The translations under genes were made by a program, and so were the position numbers. DNA of 42,711 nt from Gammaproteobacteria bacterium (GTDB lineage Bacteria > Pseudomonadota > Gammaproteobacteria > Tenderiales > Tenderiaceae), in contig JAJRUN010000004.1 in NCBI GenBank assembly GCA_024277755.1, positions 1 through 42,711 of the forward strand, read 5' to 3'. The notes under the pieces were generated by a model. That model was not told the DNA's origin. It saw only the letters and a program-made list of their open reading frames with translations, and searched no databases. Shown here in pieces: positions 15,827-24,957 of this stretch (position 1 is its first letter; every line of letters begins with the position of its first letter).

Positions 15827-17547
15827 ATCAAGACCAAATTATTACTGTTCTCTATGATCTTGCCTTGACTGTTTGTGGTGAGACTCGAGTAAAACCACTG
15901 CTCACCAAGATGACCCAGCGCCTGCTCTATCACACCGCATTTCCTTGCGGTTTCTTTTTTTCATGTTCAGATCAAAAAAATGATTCCAGCAGAAGTTCAG
16001 CCATCAATACAGTTATTGAAACGGCTTTATGTAGCCGGAAATTAAATTTATCTGAGGGTCAAAGCATAAAAATAGCCCACATTTTTTGCGGCAGCGACTC
16101 AACGCTTATTACCGATAAAGAATTAATAGACATGTATTTTCCTGGCAATGAAAAATATGATACTGCCCTGATACTACCTGTCTCGGGGCATGGTTCGTTT
16201 GTGCTGCTATCACAAACCAACCAGATTCAAGCTCTCCCCCTAACGAGAATATTCACCCCCATATTAGATAATTTTTCAAAAACCCTGAGTCTGTGCAAAC
16301 AAAATGAACAATTCACCAACATGCTTGAAAAAGAAATTGATGAACGAAAAAAGGCACATAAAGAATTACTAAAGGCAAAAAATGATGCCGAACAGGCTAA
16401 TCAGGCTAAATCAACATTTCTATCGAGAATGAGCCATGAACTACGCACACCAATGAATGCGATTCTCGGGTTTTCACAACTATTAAATCTGGAAGAAATC
16501 AGCCAGCAACAGCATCAGTTTACTAATGAGATTATCAAGGCTGGCAACCATTTACTCGACCTGATCAATGACATTCTTGACCTCTCAAAAATTGAGTCCG
16601 GCAATATCAATATTTCCATGGAAGAGCTGGATCTCAATAAAATTATTGCAGAATGCCTACCCCTGGTATCGCCATTGGCAAAAAATAATAATATCAGCAT
16701 AGACAATCAGCTTAACCAAACAATGGATCTCTGCATTCGAGCAGACTTTACCCGCACCAAGCAGGTAACTCTTAATCTACTTTCAAATGCCATTAAATAT
16801 AATCGTAACAACGGCTCTGTTTGTATTCGTGCCGAACACATAGGCAGTGAAACACTTAGAGTCAACATCATCGATACAGGTAGTGGTATAGCACATGAAG
16901 ATGAAAAAAAATTATTTTCCCCCTTTGAACGCCTGCATGCGACAAACACGGCAATAGAAGGAACTGGCATTGGTCTGAACATCAGCAAGCGATTGATTGA
17001 AGCCATGAATGGGCAAATTGGCTATCAGAATAACCCGCCTGAAAACTCAACCTTCTGGTTCGAACTAAAGCGTTGTAAAGCACCTCGGGGTTTCAGCAAC
17101 ACAACAGATAAAAATAACGACAACGCAATCATTAACAACAATCCAACTCACACTATTCTTTATGTTGAAGATAATCCAGCCAATCTAAGATTGATGGAAA
17201 GAATTATAGAAATGCGCGCTGGCGCTAAACTGATCTCTACTCACACAGCCGCCATGGGGATAGACATGGCCCGCCACCATCTACCTGAAATCATTCTTAT
17301 GGACATAAGCCTGCCTGATAACATGGATGGTTTTCAGGCCCTTCACACTTTACAGCGCTTACCGGAGACCAAAAAAATCCCCGTCATCGCCATCAGCGCC
17401 AATGCCATGCCTAGAGAAATTGAAAAGGGAAAACAGGCTGGCTTCTATGATTATCTAGCCAAGCCCGTTGACATCAGTCAGCTTAACAAACTTCTCGACC
17501 AGCTACTCTGTCGTCAAAACACTATTCAACGGGATAGCCAGCACTGA
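15823..17547 (+). CDS. Hybrid histidine kinase with C-terminal receiver
   Basis: A 574-residue soluble sensor kinase without membrane helices. An N-terminal region (1 to about 165) of unrecognised type, perhaps GAF-like, leads by a coiled coil (about 168-200) into HisKA with phospho-acceptor His205 in SHELRTPMNAILG. HATPase_c follows (LLSNAIKYN, DTGSGIA, GTGIGLNISKRLIE). The receiver (about 445-565) has acidic VEDN, phospho-acceptor Asp494 in LMDISLP and Lys in LAKPVD. The GTG start overlaps the FIST stop codon (GTGA), so translation is coupled and FIST is probably its input. The output is unknown; no histidine phosphotransfer gene is adjacent. Its 3' end overlaps the convergent dioxygenase gene by 26 bases. 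Confidence 0.9.
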   Translation: MNQDQIITVLYDLALTVCGETRVKPLLTKMTQRLLYHTAFPCGFFFSCSDQKNDSSRSSAINTVIETALCSRKLNLSEGQSIKIAHIFCGSDSTLITDKELIDMYFPGNEKYDTALILPVSGHGSFVLLSQTNQIQALPLTRIFTPILDNFSKTLSLCKQNEQFTNMLEKEIDERKKAHKELLKAKNDAEQANQAKSTFLSRMSHELRTPMNAILGFSQLLNLEEISQQQHQFTNEIIKAGNHLLDLINDILDLSKIESGNINISMEELDLNKIIAECLPLVSPLAKNNNISIDNQLNQTMDLCIRADFTRTKQVTLNLLSNAIKYNRNNGSVCIRAEHIGSETLRVNIIDTGSGIAHEDEKKLFSPFERLHATNTAIEGTGIGLNISKRLIEAMNGQIGYQNNPPENSTFWFELKRCKAPRGFSNTTDKNNDNAIINNNPTHTILYVEDNPANLRLMERIIEMRAGAKLISTHTAAMGIDMARHHLPEIILMDISLPDNMDGFQALHTLQRLPETKKIPVIAISANAMPREIEKGKQAGFYDYLAKPVDISQLNKLLDQLLCRQNTIQRDSQH

Positions 17548-18808
17548 CCCAGTCAGGCATACCCGAGTGTCCCACACACACCAGGTTATTAAGCCCCATA
17601 ATTGATAGATTGGTAAATACTGTCTGGGCACGTCGCCCCGAGCGGCAATACAAATAAACGCGTTTATATGATTTAAGCGCTTCGACATGCTCTCCTTCAT
17701 CGCCAAAGGCAATGTTTTTCGCCCCAGGAACATGCCCTGATGAAAACTCAGTGGCTGACCGGGTATCAACAATTAATTCATCGCTGCCATGTGTCTTCCA
17801 GGCAGTATGCAAATCACACATGGAAAACTCCTCATGCAGATAACGCTTGGGATCAAAGCTGATCCCTGTTTCCAAATTCGCTGGCACTGCCTCATTTATT
17901 TTTTTGGGTAAATCAAGATTAAGATTATTCATGATCTGAACAAACGCCTGTTTACTCTTCCCCCCGCCTAGCCGGCGATTCCAGCGTTTCTCCTCAGCAA
18001 TTGTTGAGCTGGTTCTACCTGTGTAATCATGGCCAGGATAAACCAGTGTTTCATCCGGCAAACTAAATAACTTTTGGGTAATACTGTCATACAACTGCTC
18101 GGCACTGCCTTGCTGAAAATCCGTCCGCCCACAACCATGAATCAATAACGAATCACCACTAAAGAGCATGCCATCCACCACGTAACTGACACAGCCATTG
18201 GTATGTCCAGGCGTTGCCAGTGCGGTAATTTCATATGCACCAAATGTTAAAGTTTCTCTGTCCTTAATCGCAACATCTATTGCCTTAACCCCTGCAGCTT
18301 CACTGTAGACAATCTTAGCTCCGGTTTTTTGCCTGATCTGTCCTGCTGCCGTCACATGATCTGCATGGACGTGGGTTTCCAGCACATAAAGTAGTTCAAC
18401 ACCCAGCTCCTTTATCAAAGACAAATCACGCCCCAACTGCTCTTGCACGGGGTCAATCAATACCCCTTGCAAAGAGACCGGGTCAACCAGCAAATATGTG
18501 TATGTCCAGGTATCCCTGTCTATTAACTGCCGCAACACCAGGTTTGGTTTAGTAACATTTAAAACCATTTTACTGAGTCCCTTATTAAGTTTACTGGATT
18601 GATTATATGCAATGATACAACGACTACAGACACAGGTTTTTCCAGATAGTTCGGCAGGCACCCCCTTCAGAAGGCCTTGCGGTATTACCCCCCGCCGACA
18701 CCAGCAGTCATCAATGGACTTGCAATCAACAACAGCACAGCCATTCAGTCCACCGCACAAGGGGCAGAGCTTTTGACTATCGTCATGTATTTTATTTGAA
18801 GCGGACAC
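17522..18808 (-). CDS. CWC domain - persulfide dioxygenase - rhodanese fusion
   Basis: A 428-residue frame with three parts. Residues 1-80 match small Cys-rich CWC proteins (CPLCGGLNGC, CWC, PAELSG, CVCSRC). Residues of about 85-300 are an ETHE1-like metallo-beta-lactamase fold with THVHADH (145-151), the GHTNGC turn and YPGHDY. The rhodanese domain (about 325-428) has an active Cys in YCRSGRRA. Persulfide dioxygenases oxidise glutathione persulfide to sulfite; fusion to rhodanese is known. The frame starts at a GTG with no ribosome binding site, whereas Met81 (ATG at 18568) is preceded by AAGGGA, so the enzyme may also, or only, be made from there as a 348-residue protein. The sulfite made could relate to the CysDN route nearby, but this is inference. 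Confidence 0.85.
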   Translation of the reverse strand: MSASNKIHDDSQKLCPLCGGLNGCAVVDCKSIDDCWCRRGVIPQGLLKGVPAELSGKTCVCSRCIIAYNQSSKLNKGLSKMVLNVTKPNLVLRQLIDRDTWTYTYLLVDPVSLQGVLIDPVQEQLGRDLSLIKELGVELLYVLETHVHADHVTAAGQIRQKTGAKIVYSEAAGVKAIDVAIKDRETLTFGAYEITALATPGHTNGCVSYVVDGMLFSGDSLLIHGCGRTDFQQGSAEQLYDSITQKLFSLPDETLVYPGHDYTGRTSSTIAEEKRWNRRLGGGKSKQAFVQIMNNLNLDLPKKINEAVPANLETGISFDPKRYLHEEFSMCDLHTAWKTHGSDELIVDTRSATEFSSGHVPGAKNIAFGDEGEHVEALKSYKRVYLYCRSGRRAQTVFTNLSIMGLNNLVCVGHSGMPDWVSAGYPVE

Positions 18809-18836
18809 TCGTAATCAACAAACAGCGCGGTCGCTG

Positions 18837-20045
18837 TTAACCCTGCCTTATCGATGCTTCAACATCACCCGCCCAAGCCAAAGCATCAAAATATGCTTTA
18901 TTGATATGCTCTTGCTCAAACCTTTTCATCGCCGGCGAATCCCACTGCCCCTGTTCATATGCAATGACTGCCGCAAGCACCTCACCGGCAACCCCCTCAT
19001 GCGTCAACAAGGCCTGATTGATTTCATCAGACAAAGACAAAGACGGCAGTAACTTGACCATTTCCATATCCAGCAGGGCATCAAGCACAGAAAACAGCCC
19101 CACCACAAAACAACCCTCATTATTGGAAAGCGCACTCGATGAAGCCAGCAACTCGCACATCTTGGCCCGCACCAATGATGTCACCAGCAGTTCATGTGGT
19201 TTGTCTTTGGCATCCGACATCGCCAATACCATCACCATTTCCTTGACCGTTTTTAGTCCAAGAAAAACAACCGCATGACGCAATGACTCTACCTTTTTTG
19301 GTAATGAAAACATCGCTGAATTAACATAGCGCAACAGGCGATAACTTAGCGAAACATCGTTACTGATTACCTCACCAAGCACATCAATTTCAACATCAGG
19401 ATCTTGAAGTTTTGCTAACAATTGCATTACCGCCAACTGGTTAGCCGGCATGCGTCGGCGCTTTAGTACTTTCGGTTTACAGAAAAAATATCCCTGAAAA
19501 TAATCAAAACCTAACATTTTACACAACTCAAACTCTTCCTGGGTCTCAACCTTCTCGGCCAACAACTTGACCTTGAAACCCTTTAGAATTTCAACCTGCT
19601 CAATAAGCTGACTACGGTCAAGCGCCAAAAGATCAATTTTTATCAAGTCAGCCAACTCAACCAACGGACGCAGGCTTTCATCATAAATAAAATCATCCAG
19701 CGCAATCATATAACCCTGTGCTGACAATTGTTTGATACCTGCAACCACCTCATCATCAGCGACAATATCCTCAAGCACTTCAACCACAATCTTGTTGCCA
19801 GAAAATGGCAACGGATTATCACCCACGACAAAACCACGTGTCAGGTTAACAAAGGCAAAATGCGGTCCAACAAGCTCAACCAGACCAATTTCTGTCAAGG
19901 CATTTACCAGCACCGTATAGGTTGCCTGATCACCAAGGCCGGCAGGTGCATTCTCTTCATCAGCCGCACGATACAAAAGTTCATAGGCATAGACATCAAG
20001 CTTACGATCATAAATAGGTTGTCGGGCCAAATAAATATGCGGCAT
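18837..20045 (-). CDS. EAL-HDOD signalling protein, EAL degenerate
   Basis: A 402-residue YuxH/CdgJ-type protein. The N-terminal EAL-fold domain (1 to about 200) has YELLYR in place of EAL-x-R, while LDDF and KID-like strands remain; catalytic metal residues appear incomplete, so c-di-GMP hydrolysis is unlikely. The HDOD domain (about 195-390) has the LLAKLQDPDVEIDVLGEVI, SYRLLRYVNSAMF and RHAVVFLGLKTV stretches. Proteins of this architecture regulate motility, chemotaxis or biofilm without enzyme activity. AGGGG precedes the ATG. The dioxygenase gene follows on the same strand after 28 bases, perhaps in one transcript. Confidence 0.9.
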   Translation of the reverse strand: MPHIYLARQPIYDRKLDVYAYELLYRAADEENAPAGLGDQATYTVLVNALTEIGLVELVGPHFAFVNLTRGFVVGDNPLPFSGNKIVVEVLEDIVADDEVVAGIKQLSAQGYMIALDDFIYDESLRPLVELADLIKIDLLALDRSQLIEQVEILKGFKVKLLAEKVETQEEFELCKMLGFDYFQGYFFCKPKVLKRRRMPANQLAVMQLLAKLQDPDVEIDVLGEVISNDVSLSYRLLRYVNSAMFSLPKKVESLRHAVVFLGLKTVKEMVMVLAMSDAKDKPHELLVTSLVRAKMCELLASSSALSNNEGCFVVGLFSVLDALLDMEMVKLLPSLSLSDEINQALLTHEGVAGEVLAAVIAYEQGQWDSPAMKRFEQEHINKAYFDALAWAGDVEASIRQG

Positions 20046-20121
20046 TAAGCGAAACCCCTATAAATAAAGAAGTATCAACATAATATCGGCGCAAGCATCA
20101 TTTTCAATACATCTGGCCCAT

Positions 20122-20146
20122 AAAAAAGGGCGATTCGCACGCCCTT
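20122..20146 (-). terminator. Terminator of cysDN
   Basis: On the minus strand a 7-bp stem (AAGGGCG 20146-20140 pairs with CGCCCTT 20132-20126, loop of 7) is followed by a run of U, about 60 bases after the cysN stop. This is a typical Rho-independent terminator. Confidence 0.8.
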
Positions 20147-20205
20147 GATACCGCCCTATAACCATGCAAACCGAAACAGGACAGATTATCCGTTGATATT
20201 CCCTT

Positions 20206-21648
20206 TTACTTCAGTAAGTCATTGATTGATAAACATTGCCACTCAGGATAGTGCTGTCTGATTAACGCATTTAAATCTTCTTCAAATGCACTGTACTGTT
20301 TTTGAGACTGTTCATGCGCATGCAAGCTAGACTTTCCACGAATCATGCCTGCCGCTAAAGTAGCATTGGTATATTTATCGATAACAATAAAGCTGCCCGT
20401 GCCCTTAATCTTGTCGTAGGGATCAAAAGAAATCTTTTGATTAAGGCTTAACTGACACTGTGCAATTTCGTTTAATTCCAATTGTTTGGCCGGTTGCTCC
20501 TCCAGGGTATTCACTTCAGTCTTGTGATCTACTTGCAAAAATCGGCCCGTGGTCACATTGGTTGCGCGCTTGATTAAATAATCTGCGCCGATATGCATGG
20601 GAACCTCATTCATCCACACCAGCATGACTTCAAGCTGATCCGCCACTTCAGGAATATCAGACGTCTTGACAATCATGTCACCACGACTAATATCCACTTC
20701 ATCTTCCAGCGTCAACGTCACCGCCATTGGCGCAAATGCGGTATCAACCACCATCTCGTCCACAGATGTTGCCGGCTGAATCACCTGTTTTACTTTTGAG
20801 GTTTTTAACGAAGGAAGTATGGTGATTTCATCGCCGGTTTGAATCGTGCCGGCAGCAATCGTGCCGCAAAACCCTCTAAAATCAAGGTTGGGACGGTTAA
20901 CATACTGAACCGGCAATCTGAAGTGCTCCAGGTCAGTCGTATCATGAAGAGGGATACTGTCCAGCAATTGCATTAAAGGCAAACCGGTAAACCAAGGCAT
21001 ATTTTCACTGGCATTGACAACATTATCCCCCGTCAGGGCAGATACAGGCGTAAAAATCGGGTCGGTAATCCCAAGCTCTTTTGCAAACTCGGTGTATTCA
21101 ACCTTAATTTGATTAAAGCGTTGCTCACTGAATTCCACCAAATCCATTTTATTAACGGCAACCACAATATGCTTGATACCCAACAAACTGGTGATATAAC
21201 TATGACGCCTCGTTTGGGTCTGAACGCCATAACGCGCATCGATCAGGATAATTGCCAAATCTGCCGTCGATGCCCCTGTTGCCATATTACGGGTATATTG
21301 TTCATGGCCAGGTGTATCAGCGATAATAAATTTGCGCTTATCAGTGGCAAAATATCGATAGGCAACATCAATGGTAATGCCCTGCTCACGCTCAGACTGC
21401 AAACCATCCACTAGCAAAGCCAGATCAATTGTGTCACCCGTTGTGCCGTGTTTTTTTGAATCCTTATTAATCGCTGCTAGCTGATCTTCAAAGATCATTT
21501 TACTGTCATGTAATAGACGCCCAATTAAGGTGCTTTTACCGTCATCGACACTTCCGCAGGTAATAAATCGCAACAGCTCTTTATTTTCATGCTGCTTTAA
21601 ATAAGCTTCAATATCTGTCTCAAGTAGATTGCTTTGTTCGACTGCCAT
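20206..21648 (-). CDS. cysN: Sulfate adenylyltransferase subunit 1 (GTPase)
   Basis: A 480-residue GTPase subunit of ATP sulfurylase. GTP hydrolysis drives formation of adenosine 5'-phosphosulfate from ATP and sulfate with CysD. EF-Tu-like motifs are complete: GSVDDGKST (P-loop, about 32-40), DTPGHEQY and NKMD, followed by two beta-barrel domains. There is no APS-kinase (CysC) extension; the length ends at about residue 480. The ATG at 21648 follows AAGGAA; an upstream in-frame start would overlap cysD and is less likely. It is 13 bases downstream of cysD, so the two form an operon with a terminator at 20122. Confidence 0.95.
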   Translation of the reverse strand: MAVEQSNLLETDIEAYLKQHENKELLRFITCGSVDDGKSTLIGRLLHDSKMIFEDQLAAINKDSKKHGTTGDTIDLALLVDGLQSEREQGITIDVAYRYFATDKRKFIIADTPGHEQYTRNMATGASTADLAIILIDARYGVQTQTRRHSYITSLLGIKHIVVAVNKMDLVEFSEQRFNQIKVEYTEFAKELGITDPIFTPVSALTGDNVVNASENMPWFTGLPLMQLLDSIPLHDTTDLEHFRLPVQYVNRPNLDFRGFCGTIAAGTIQTGDEITILPSLKTSKVKQVIQPATSVDEMVVDTAFAPMAVTLTLEDEVDISRGDMIVKTSDIPEVADQLEVMLVWMNEVPMHIGADYLIKRATNVTTGRFLQVDHKTEVNTLEEQPAKQLELNEIAQCQLSLNQKISFDPYDKIKGTGSFIVIDKYTNATLAAGMIRGKSSLHAHEQSQKQYSAFEEDLNALIRQHYPEWQCLSINDLLK

Positions 21649-21661
21649 GTTCTTAATTCCT

Positions 21662-22576
21662 TTAGAAGTACCCTTCGATCTTTTTCTTCTCCATTGATCC
21701 AGCTTCATCATGATCAATGAGACGCCCCTGTCTTTCAGACACCTTTGTCAAAAGCATCTCCTGGATAATCTCCGGAAGCGTTTCAGCATCAGATGGCACA
21801 GCACCCGTTAATGGGTAGCAACCTAAGGTTCTAAAGCGGACTTTCTCCATCTTGGCCGTCTTGCGCAGCGCTTCCGGCATACGCTCATCATCGACCATGA
21901 TCTTGGTTCCTTCGTATTCAACCACAGGACGCTCCTTGGCAAAATACAAATCAGGAATAGGAATGCTTTCCAGATAGATATATTGCCATATATCGAGCTC
22001 AGTCCAGTTCGACAGTGGAAAGACTCGGATAGACTCACCCTTTTGATGCCTGCCGTTATAGATCTCCCATAACTCCGGACGCTGGTTTTTAGGATCCCAG
22101 CGATGGTTTTTATCACGGAATGAATAAATGCGTTCCTTGGCCCGAGACTTTTCCTCGTCGCGGCGTGCGCCACCAAAAACAGCATCGTACTTATGAAGAT
22201 CCAGCACCTGGCGCAACCCTTCCGTTTTCATAATATCGGTATGCATTCCAGAGCCGTGGGTAAACGGCGAAATATTAAGCTCTTTGCCCTTTGGGTTGAT
22301 ATAAACGATCAACTCCATCCCCACTTCTTTTGCCCGCTGATCGCGGAACGCAATCATCTCCTTAAATTTCCACGTGGTATCAACATGAACCAGAGGAAAT
22401 GGCGGCGGAGCAGGATAAAATGCTTTCTGTGCAAGATGCAGCATAACGGAAGAATCCTTCCCCACACTGTAAAGCATTGCCGGATTATCGAACTCAGCGA
22501 CAACCTCCCGCATTATCTGAACCGATTCAGCCTCAAGCTTCTTCAAATGCGTAAGTCTTTGATTTGTAATGGTCAT
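21662..22576 (-). CDS. cysD: Sulfate adenylyltransferase subunit 2
   Basis: A 304-residue catalytic subunit of ATP sulfurylase that adenylates sulfate. The PP-loop is seen as [12 protein letters not shown] (about 36-47). [25 protein letters not shown], and the C-terminal YPLTGAVPS stretch match the CysD family, and the length is standard. GTGGA precedes the ATG. It is the first gene of cysDN; no cysH, cysC, cysI or cysJ is in the window. A -10 box for it may lie at 22703-22708. In relatives the operon is controlled by CysB and sulfur supply; no CysB site can be proved here. Confidence 0.96.
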   Translation of the reverse strand: MTITNQRLTHLKKLEAESVQIMREVVAEFDNPAMLYSVGKDSSVMLHLAQKAFYPAPPPFPLVHVDTTWKFKEMIAFRDQRAKEVGMELIVYINPKGKELNISPFTHGSGMHTDIMKTEGLRQVLDLHKYDAVFGGARRDEEKSRAKERIYSFRDKNHRWDPKNQRPELWEIYNGRHQKGESIRVFPLSNWTELDIWQYIYLESIPIPDLYFAKERPVVEYEGTKIMVDDERMPEALRKTAKMEKVRFRTLGCYPLTGAVPSDAETLPEIIQEMLLTKVSERQGRLIDHDEAGSMEKKKIEGYF

Positions 22577-22967
22577 ATTTCCACTCTTTTTGTCCTAGCC
22601 ATGAATAATGGACATCCTTAAATTATTGAACTGTCGTCCATAAACACAAGAACCAAGCCCCCTAAAACCAGGACAGGTCAAAAAAACAGCACAACATCTC
22701 GGATTATACCTGCTCAGACAATAGCGATTACATAATTTTTCCCCCGAAACTTGCCCTAACTATAAATAACCAAATATAGGGGGACTACCGGAAAATGACG
22801 ATGATAAACGGGCTCTGATATAGCAAATATTTGATGACAATACAGATTAGACCGACACGAGACTTGGGATAGGGGGTGATGGGCACCGTGAGCTTGCCAC
22901 AGCGTTAATCTGCTTATTAGCTTGATAGCCCCCAACGGCGATCAAATAGCATCAAAAATATTTCATA
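22577..22967. other. Upstream region of cysDN, no gene
   Basis: 391 bases without a convincing reading frame, AT-rich, between cysD and the rho terminator. It holds the putative cysD promoter (-10 at 22703-22708 on the minus strand). A stretch at 22751-22783 has CCCTAACTATA followed by ATATAGGGG, a weak inverted arrangement. Nothing further is recognised. Confidence 0.5.
22703..22708 (-). promoter_or_regulatory. cysD: Possible -10 box of cysDN promoter
   Basis: The minus strand reads TATAAT here, about 130 bases before the cysD ATG, with TGTAAT about 18 bases upstream as a weak -35. A weak -35 would fit an activator-dependent promoter, such as one needing CysB. Confidence 0.4.
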
Positions 22968-22996
22968 AAAAAAGCCGGCATTTGGCCGGCTTTTTT
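22968..22996 (-). terminator. rho: Terminator of rho
   Basis: A perfect stem, AAAAAAGCCGGC (22968-22979) with GCCGGCTTTTTT (22985-22996), has a 5-base loop and A/T tracts on both sides. On the minus strand it lies 18 bases after the rho stop. Because of the flanking tracts it could act in both directions. Confidence 0.9.
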
Positions 22997-23014
22997 CTAT
23001 CACTCAATTTTTAC

Positions 23015-24271
23015 TTAGCGCTTCATGGAATCGAAAAATTCATCGTTGGTTTTAACGTCTTTGAGCTTGTCCAACATGAACTCCATCGCTGCCAGGTCTT
23101 CCATCGGGTGCAGCAGCTTGCGCAGAATCCATATCTTCTGCAGTTCTTCAGGCTTAGTCAGATACTCTTCACGACGAGTACCCGAACGATTGATGTTAAT
23201 CGCTGGATAGACACGTTTTTCAGCAATTTTACGATCCAGATGCAATTCCATGTTGCCCGTGCCTTTGAACTCTTCGTAGATCACATCATCCATACGTGAG
23301 CCGGTCTCAACCAGGGCTGTAGCAATAATTGTCAGGCTACCGCCCTCTTCGATGTTACGTGCGGCACCAAAAAAACGTTTTGGTCTGTGCAAGGCATTGG
23401 CATCCACACCACCGGTCAGCACCTTACCGGATGAAGGAATGACTGTGTTGTAGGCACGCGCCAGACGGGTAATGGAGTCGAGCAAAATAACCACGTCACG
23501 CTTGTGTTCAACCAAACGTTTGGCCTTTTCAATCACCATTTCGGCAACCTGAACATGACGACTGGCAGGCTCGTCAAAAGTACTGGAAACCACTTCACCT
23601 CTAACCGAACGCTTCATCTCGGTCACTTCTTCTGGGCGCTCATCAATCAACAAGACAATCAGATAACACTCCGGATGACTCGCAGCAATCGACTGGGCGA
23701 TGCTCTGCAACATCACGGTCTTACCAGCCTTAGGTGGCGACACAATCATGGCCCGCTGGCCCTTGCCGATGGGTGCCACCAGCTCGATAACACGAGCAGT
23801 CAAGTCTTCCGTGCTGCCGTTGCCCTGTTCTATTTTCAGACGCTCATTGGCAAACAAAGGCGTTAAATTCTCAAACAGCACCTTGTTCTTTGCATTTTCA
23901 GGCGGCTCATAATTGATTTGATCAACTTTCAGCAGCGCAAAATAACGTTCGCTATCCTTTGGTGGACGAATTTTACCTGAAACACTATCCCCCGTACGCA
24001 GGTTAAAGCGACGAATCTGACTCGGCGAGACATAGATATCATCCGGGCCGGCCATGTATGAACTATCTGAAGCCCTTAAAAACCCAAAACCATCCTGCAA
24101 AATTTCCAATACACCATCACCATAAATCGCCTCACCCTTCTTGGCATGACTTTTCAAAACGGCGAAGATGACCTCCTGCTTGCGCATACGCGCCATGCCA
24201 TCAAGGCCCATGGATTGTGCCAAATCAATTAGTTCAGCTGGGGATTTTTTCTTGAGTTCGGTTAAGTTCAT
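23015..24271 (-). CDS. rho: Transcription termination factor Rho
   Basis: A 418-residue hexameric RNA-dependent ATPase, one residue shorter than E. coli Rho. The N-terminal helical and cold-shock RNA-binding domain begins [18 protein letters not shown] and includes [17 protein letters not shown]. The ATPase core has Walker A (PPKAGKT, about 178-184), Walker B in [16 protein letters not shown], and the Q- and R-loop regions ([26 protein letters not shown]). The ATG at 24271 is selected by homology. It lies downstream of trxA on the same strand, as in E. coli, with a leader of 198 bases. Rho is usually autoregulated through such a leader. Confidence 0.98.
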   Translation of the reverse strand: MNLTELKKKSPAELIDLAQSMGLDGMARMRKQEVIFAVLKSHAKKGEAIYGDGVLEILQDGFGFLRASDSSYMAGPDDIYVSPSQIRRFNLRTGDSVSGKIRPPKDSERYFALLKVDQINYEPPENAKNKVLFENLTPLFANERLKIEQGNGSTEDLTARVIELVAPIGKGQRAMIVSPPKAGKTVMLQSIAQSIAASHPECYLIVLLIDERPEEVTEMKRSVRGEVVSSTFDEPASRHVQVAEMVIEKAKRLVEHKRDVVILLDSITRLARAYNTVIPSSGKVLTGGVDANALHRPKRFFGAARNIEEGGSLTIIATALVETGSRMDDVIYEEFKGTGNMELHLDRKIAEKRVYPAININRSGTRREEYLTKPEELQKIWILRKLLHPMEDLAAMEFMLDKLKDVKTNDEFFDSMKR

Positions 24272-24469
24272 AGTTGATTGTTTTAGGAATTCGGAAAAGT
24301 ACAAAAAGGAGAGTATCTGACTGGGATGAGCGATGAGTTCTGCTCGATGAATTAGTTTGATGTTAACGGTTTTTAGTCGCCGTTTTTACGTTTATCCGTG
24401 CAACGTACCACCTTTATGCCACCACGTCCAGCCCCAGGCTAGACGCGGCGAAATAAATTTACCTGTGTT
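24272..24469 (-). other. rho leader / trxA-rho spacer
   Basis: A 198-base gap between trxA and rho. It contains one imperfect hairpin, GTCCAGCC with GGCTAGAC at 24426-24444, with one mismatch and no U-run after it on the minus strand. In enterobacteria the equivalent leader carries a Rho-dependent autoregulation site; C-rich stretches after the hairpin would be needed, and I do not see a clear one. Confidence 0.35.
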
Positions 24470-24796
24470 TTAAATATTGCTATCAAGGAAAGCCGTCAGC
24501 TGAGATTTCGATACAGCACCCACCTTAGTTGCCTCAACATTGCCGCCCTTGAACAACATCAGGGTAGGAATACCACGAATGCCATATTTTGGTGGCGTGC
24601 CTGGGTTTTCATCAATATTTAGCTTGGCAACACGCACTTTACCATCGTAATCAGCTGCAATTTCGTCCAGGATTGGCGCAATCATTTTGCATGGGCCACA
24701 CCAGTCAGCCCAAAAATCAACCAGCACGGCCCCATCAGCATTCAACACCTCAGCGTCAAAGGTGGCATCTGTTACGTAAACTATGTTGTCACTCAC
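24470..24796 (-). CDS. trxA: Thioredoxin
   Basis: A 108-residue cytoplasmic thioredoxin with the active site WCGPCK (about 32-37) and the cis-Pro segment [10 protein letters not shown]. The length is the same as E. coli TrxA within one residue. It reduces disulfides and donates electrons to, for example, PAPS/APS reductases and ribonucleotide reductase. It starts at GTG (24796) with GGAG eight bases upstream. It lies in the conserved order rhlB (divergent), trxA, rho. Confidence 0.97.
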   Translation of the reverse strand: MSDNIVYVTDATFDAEVLNADGAVLVDFWADWCGPCKMIAPILDEIAADYDGKVRVAKLNIDENPGTPPKYGIRGIPTLMLFKGGNVEATKVGAVSKSQLTAFLDSNI

Positions 24797-24957
24797 TATT
24801 AAATCTCCAGTATTCGGGGGTTTACTACAATCAATAAGCTTAAACGAAATAAAAACAATTGGGAATCAAGTGTCTTATTATTAATAATCCTTGTAGAATT
24901 CAAGCTCAAACTGAATGATTTTGCAAGCCCTAGTGGCAAAATGAGCCAAACAAACCT

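Noticed and set aside
21649-21717. Longer N-terminus for CysN
   Set aside because: It would overlap the cysD coding end, whereas ATG 21648 has AAGGAA upstream and the family's normal N-terminus.
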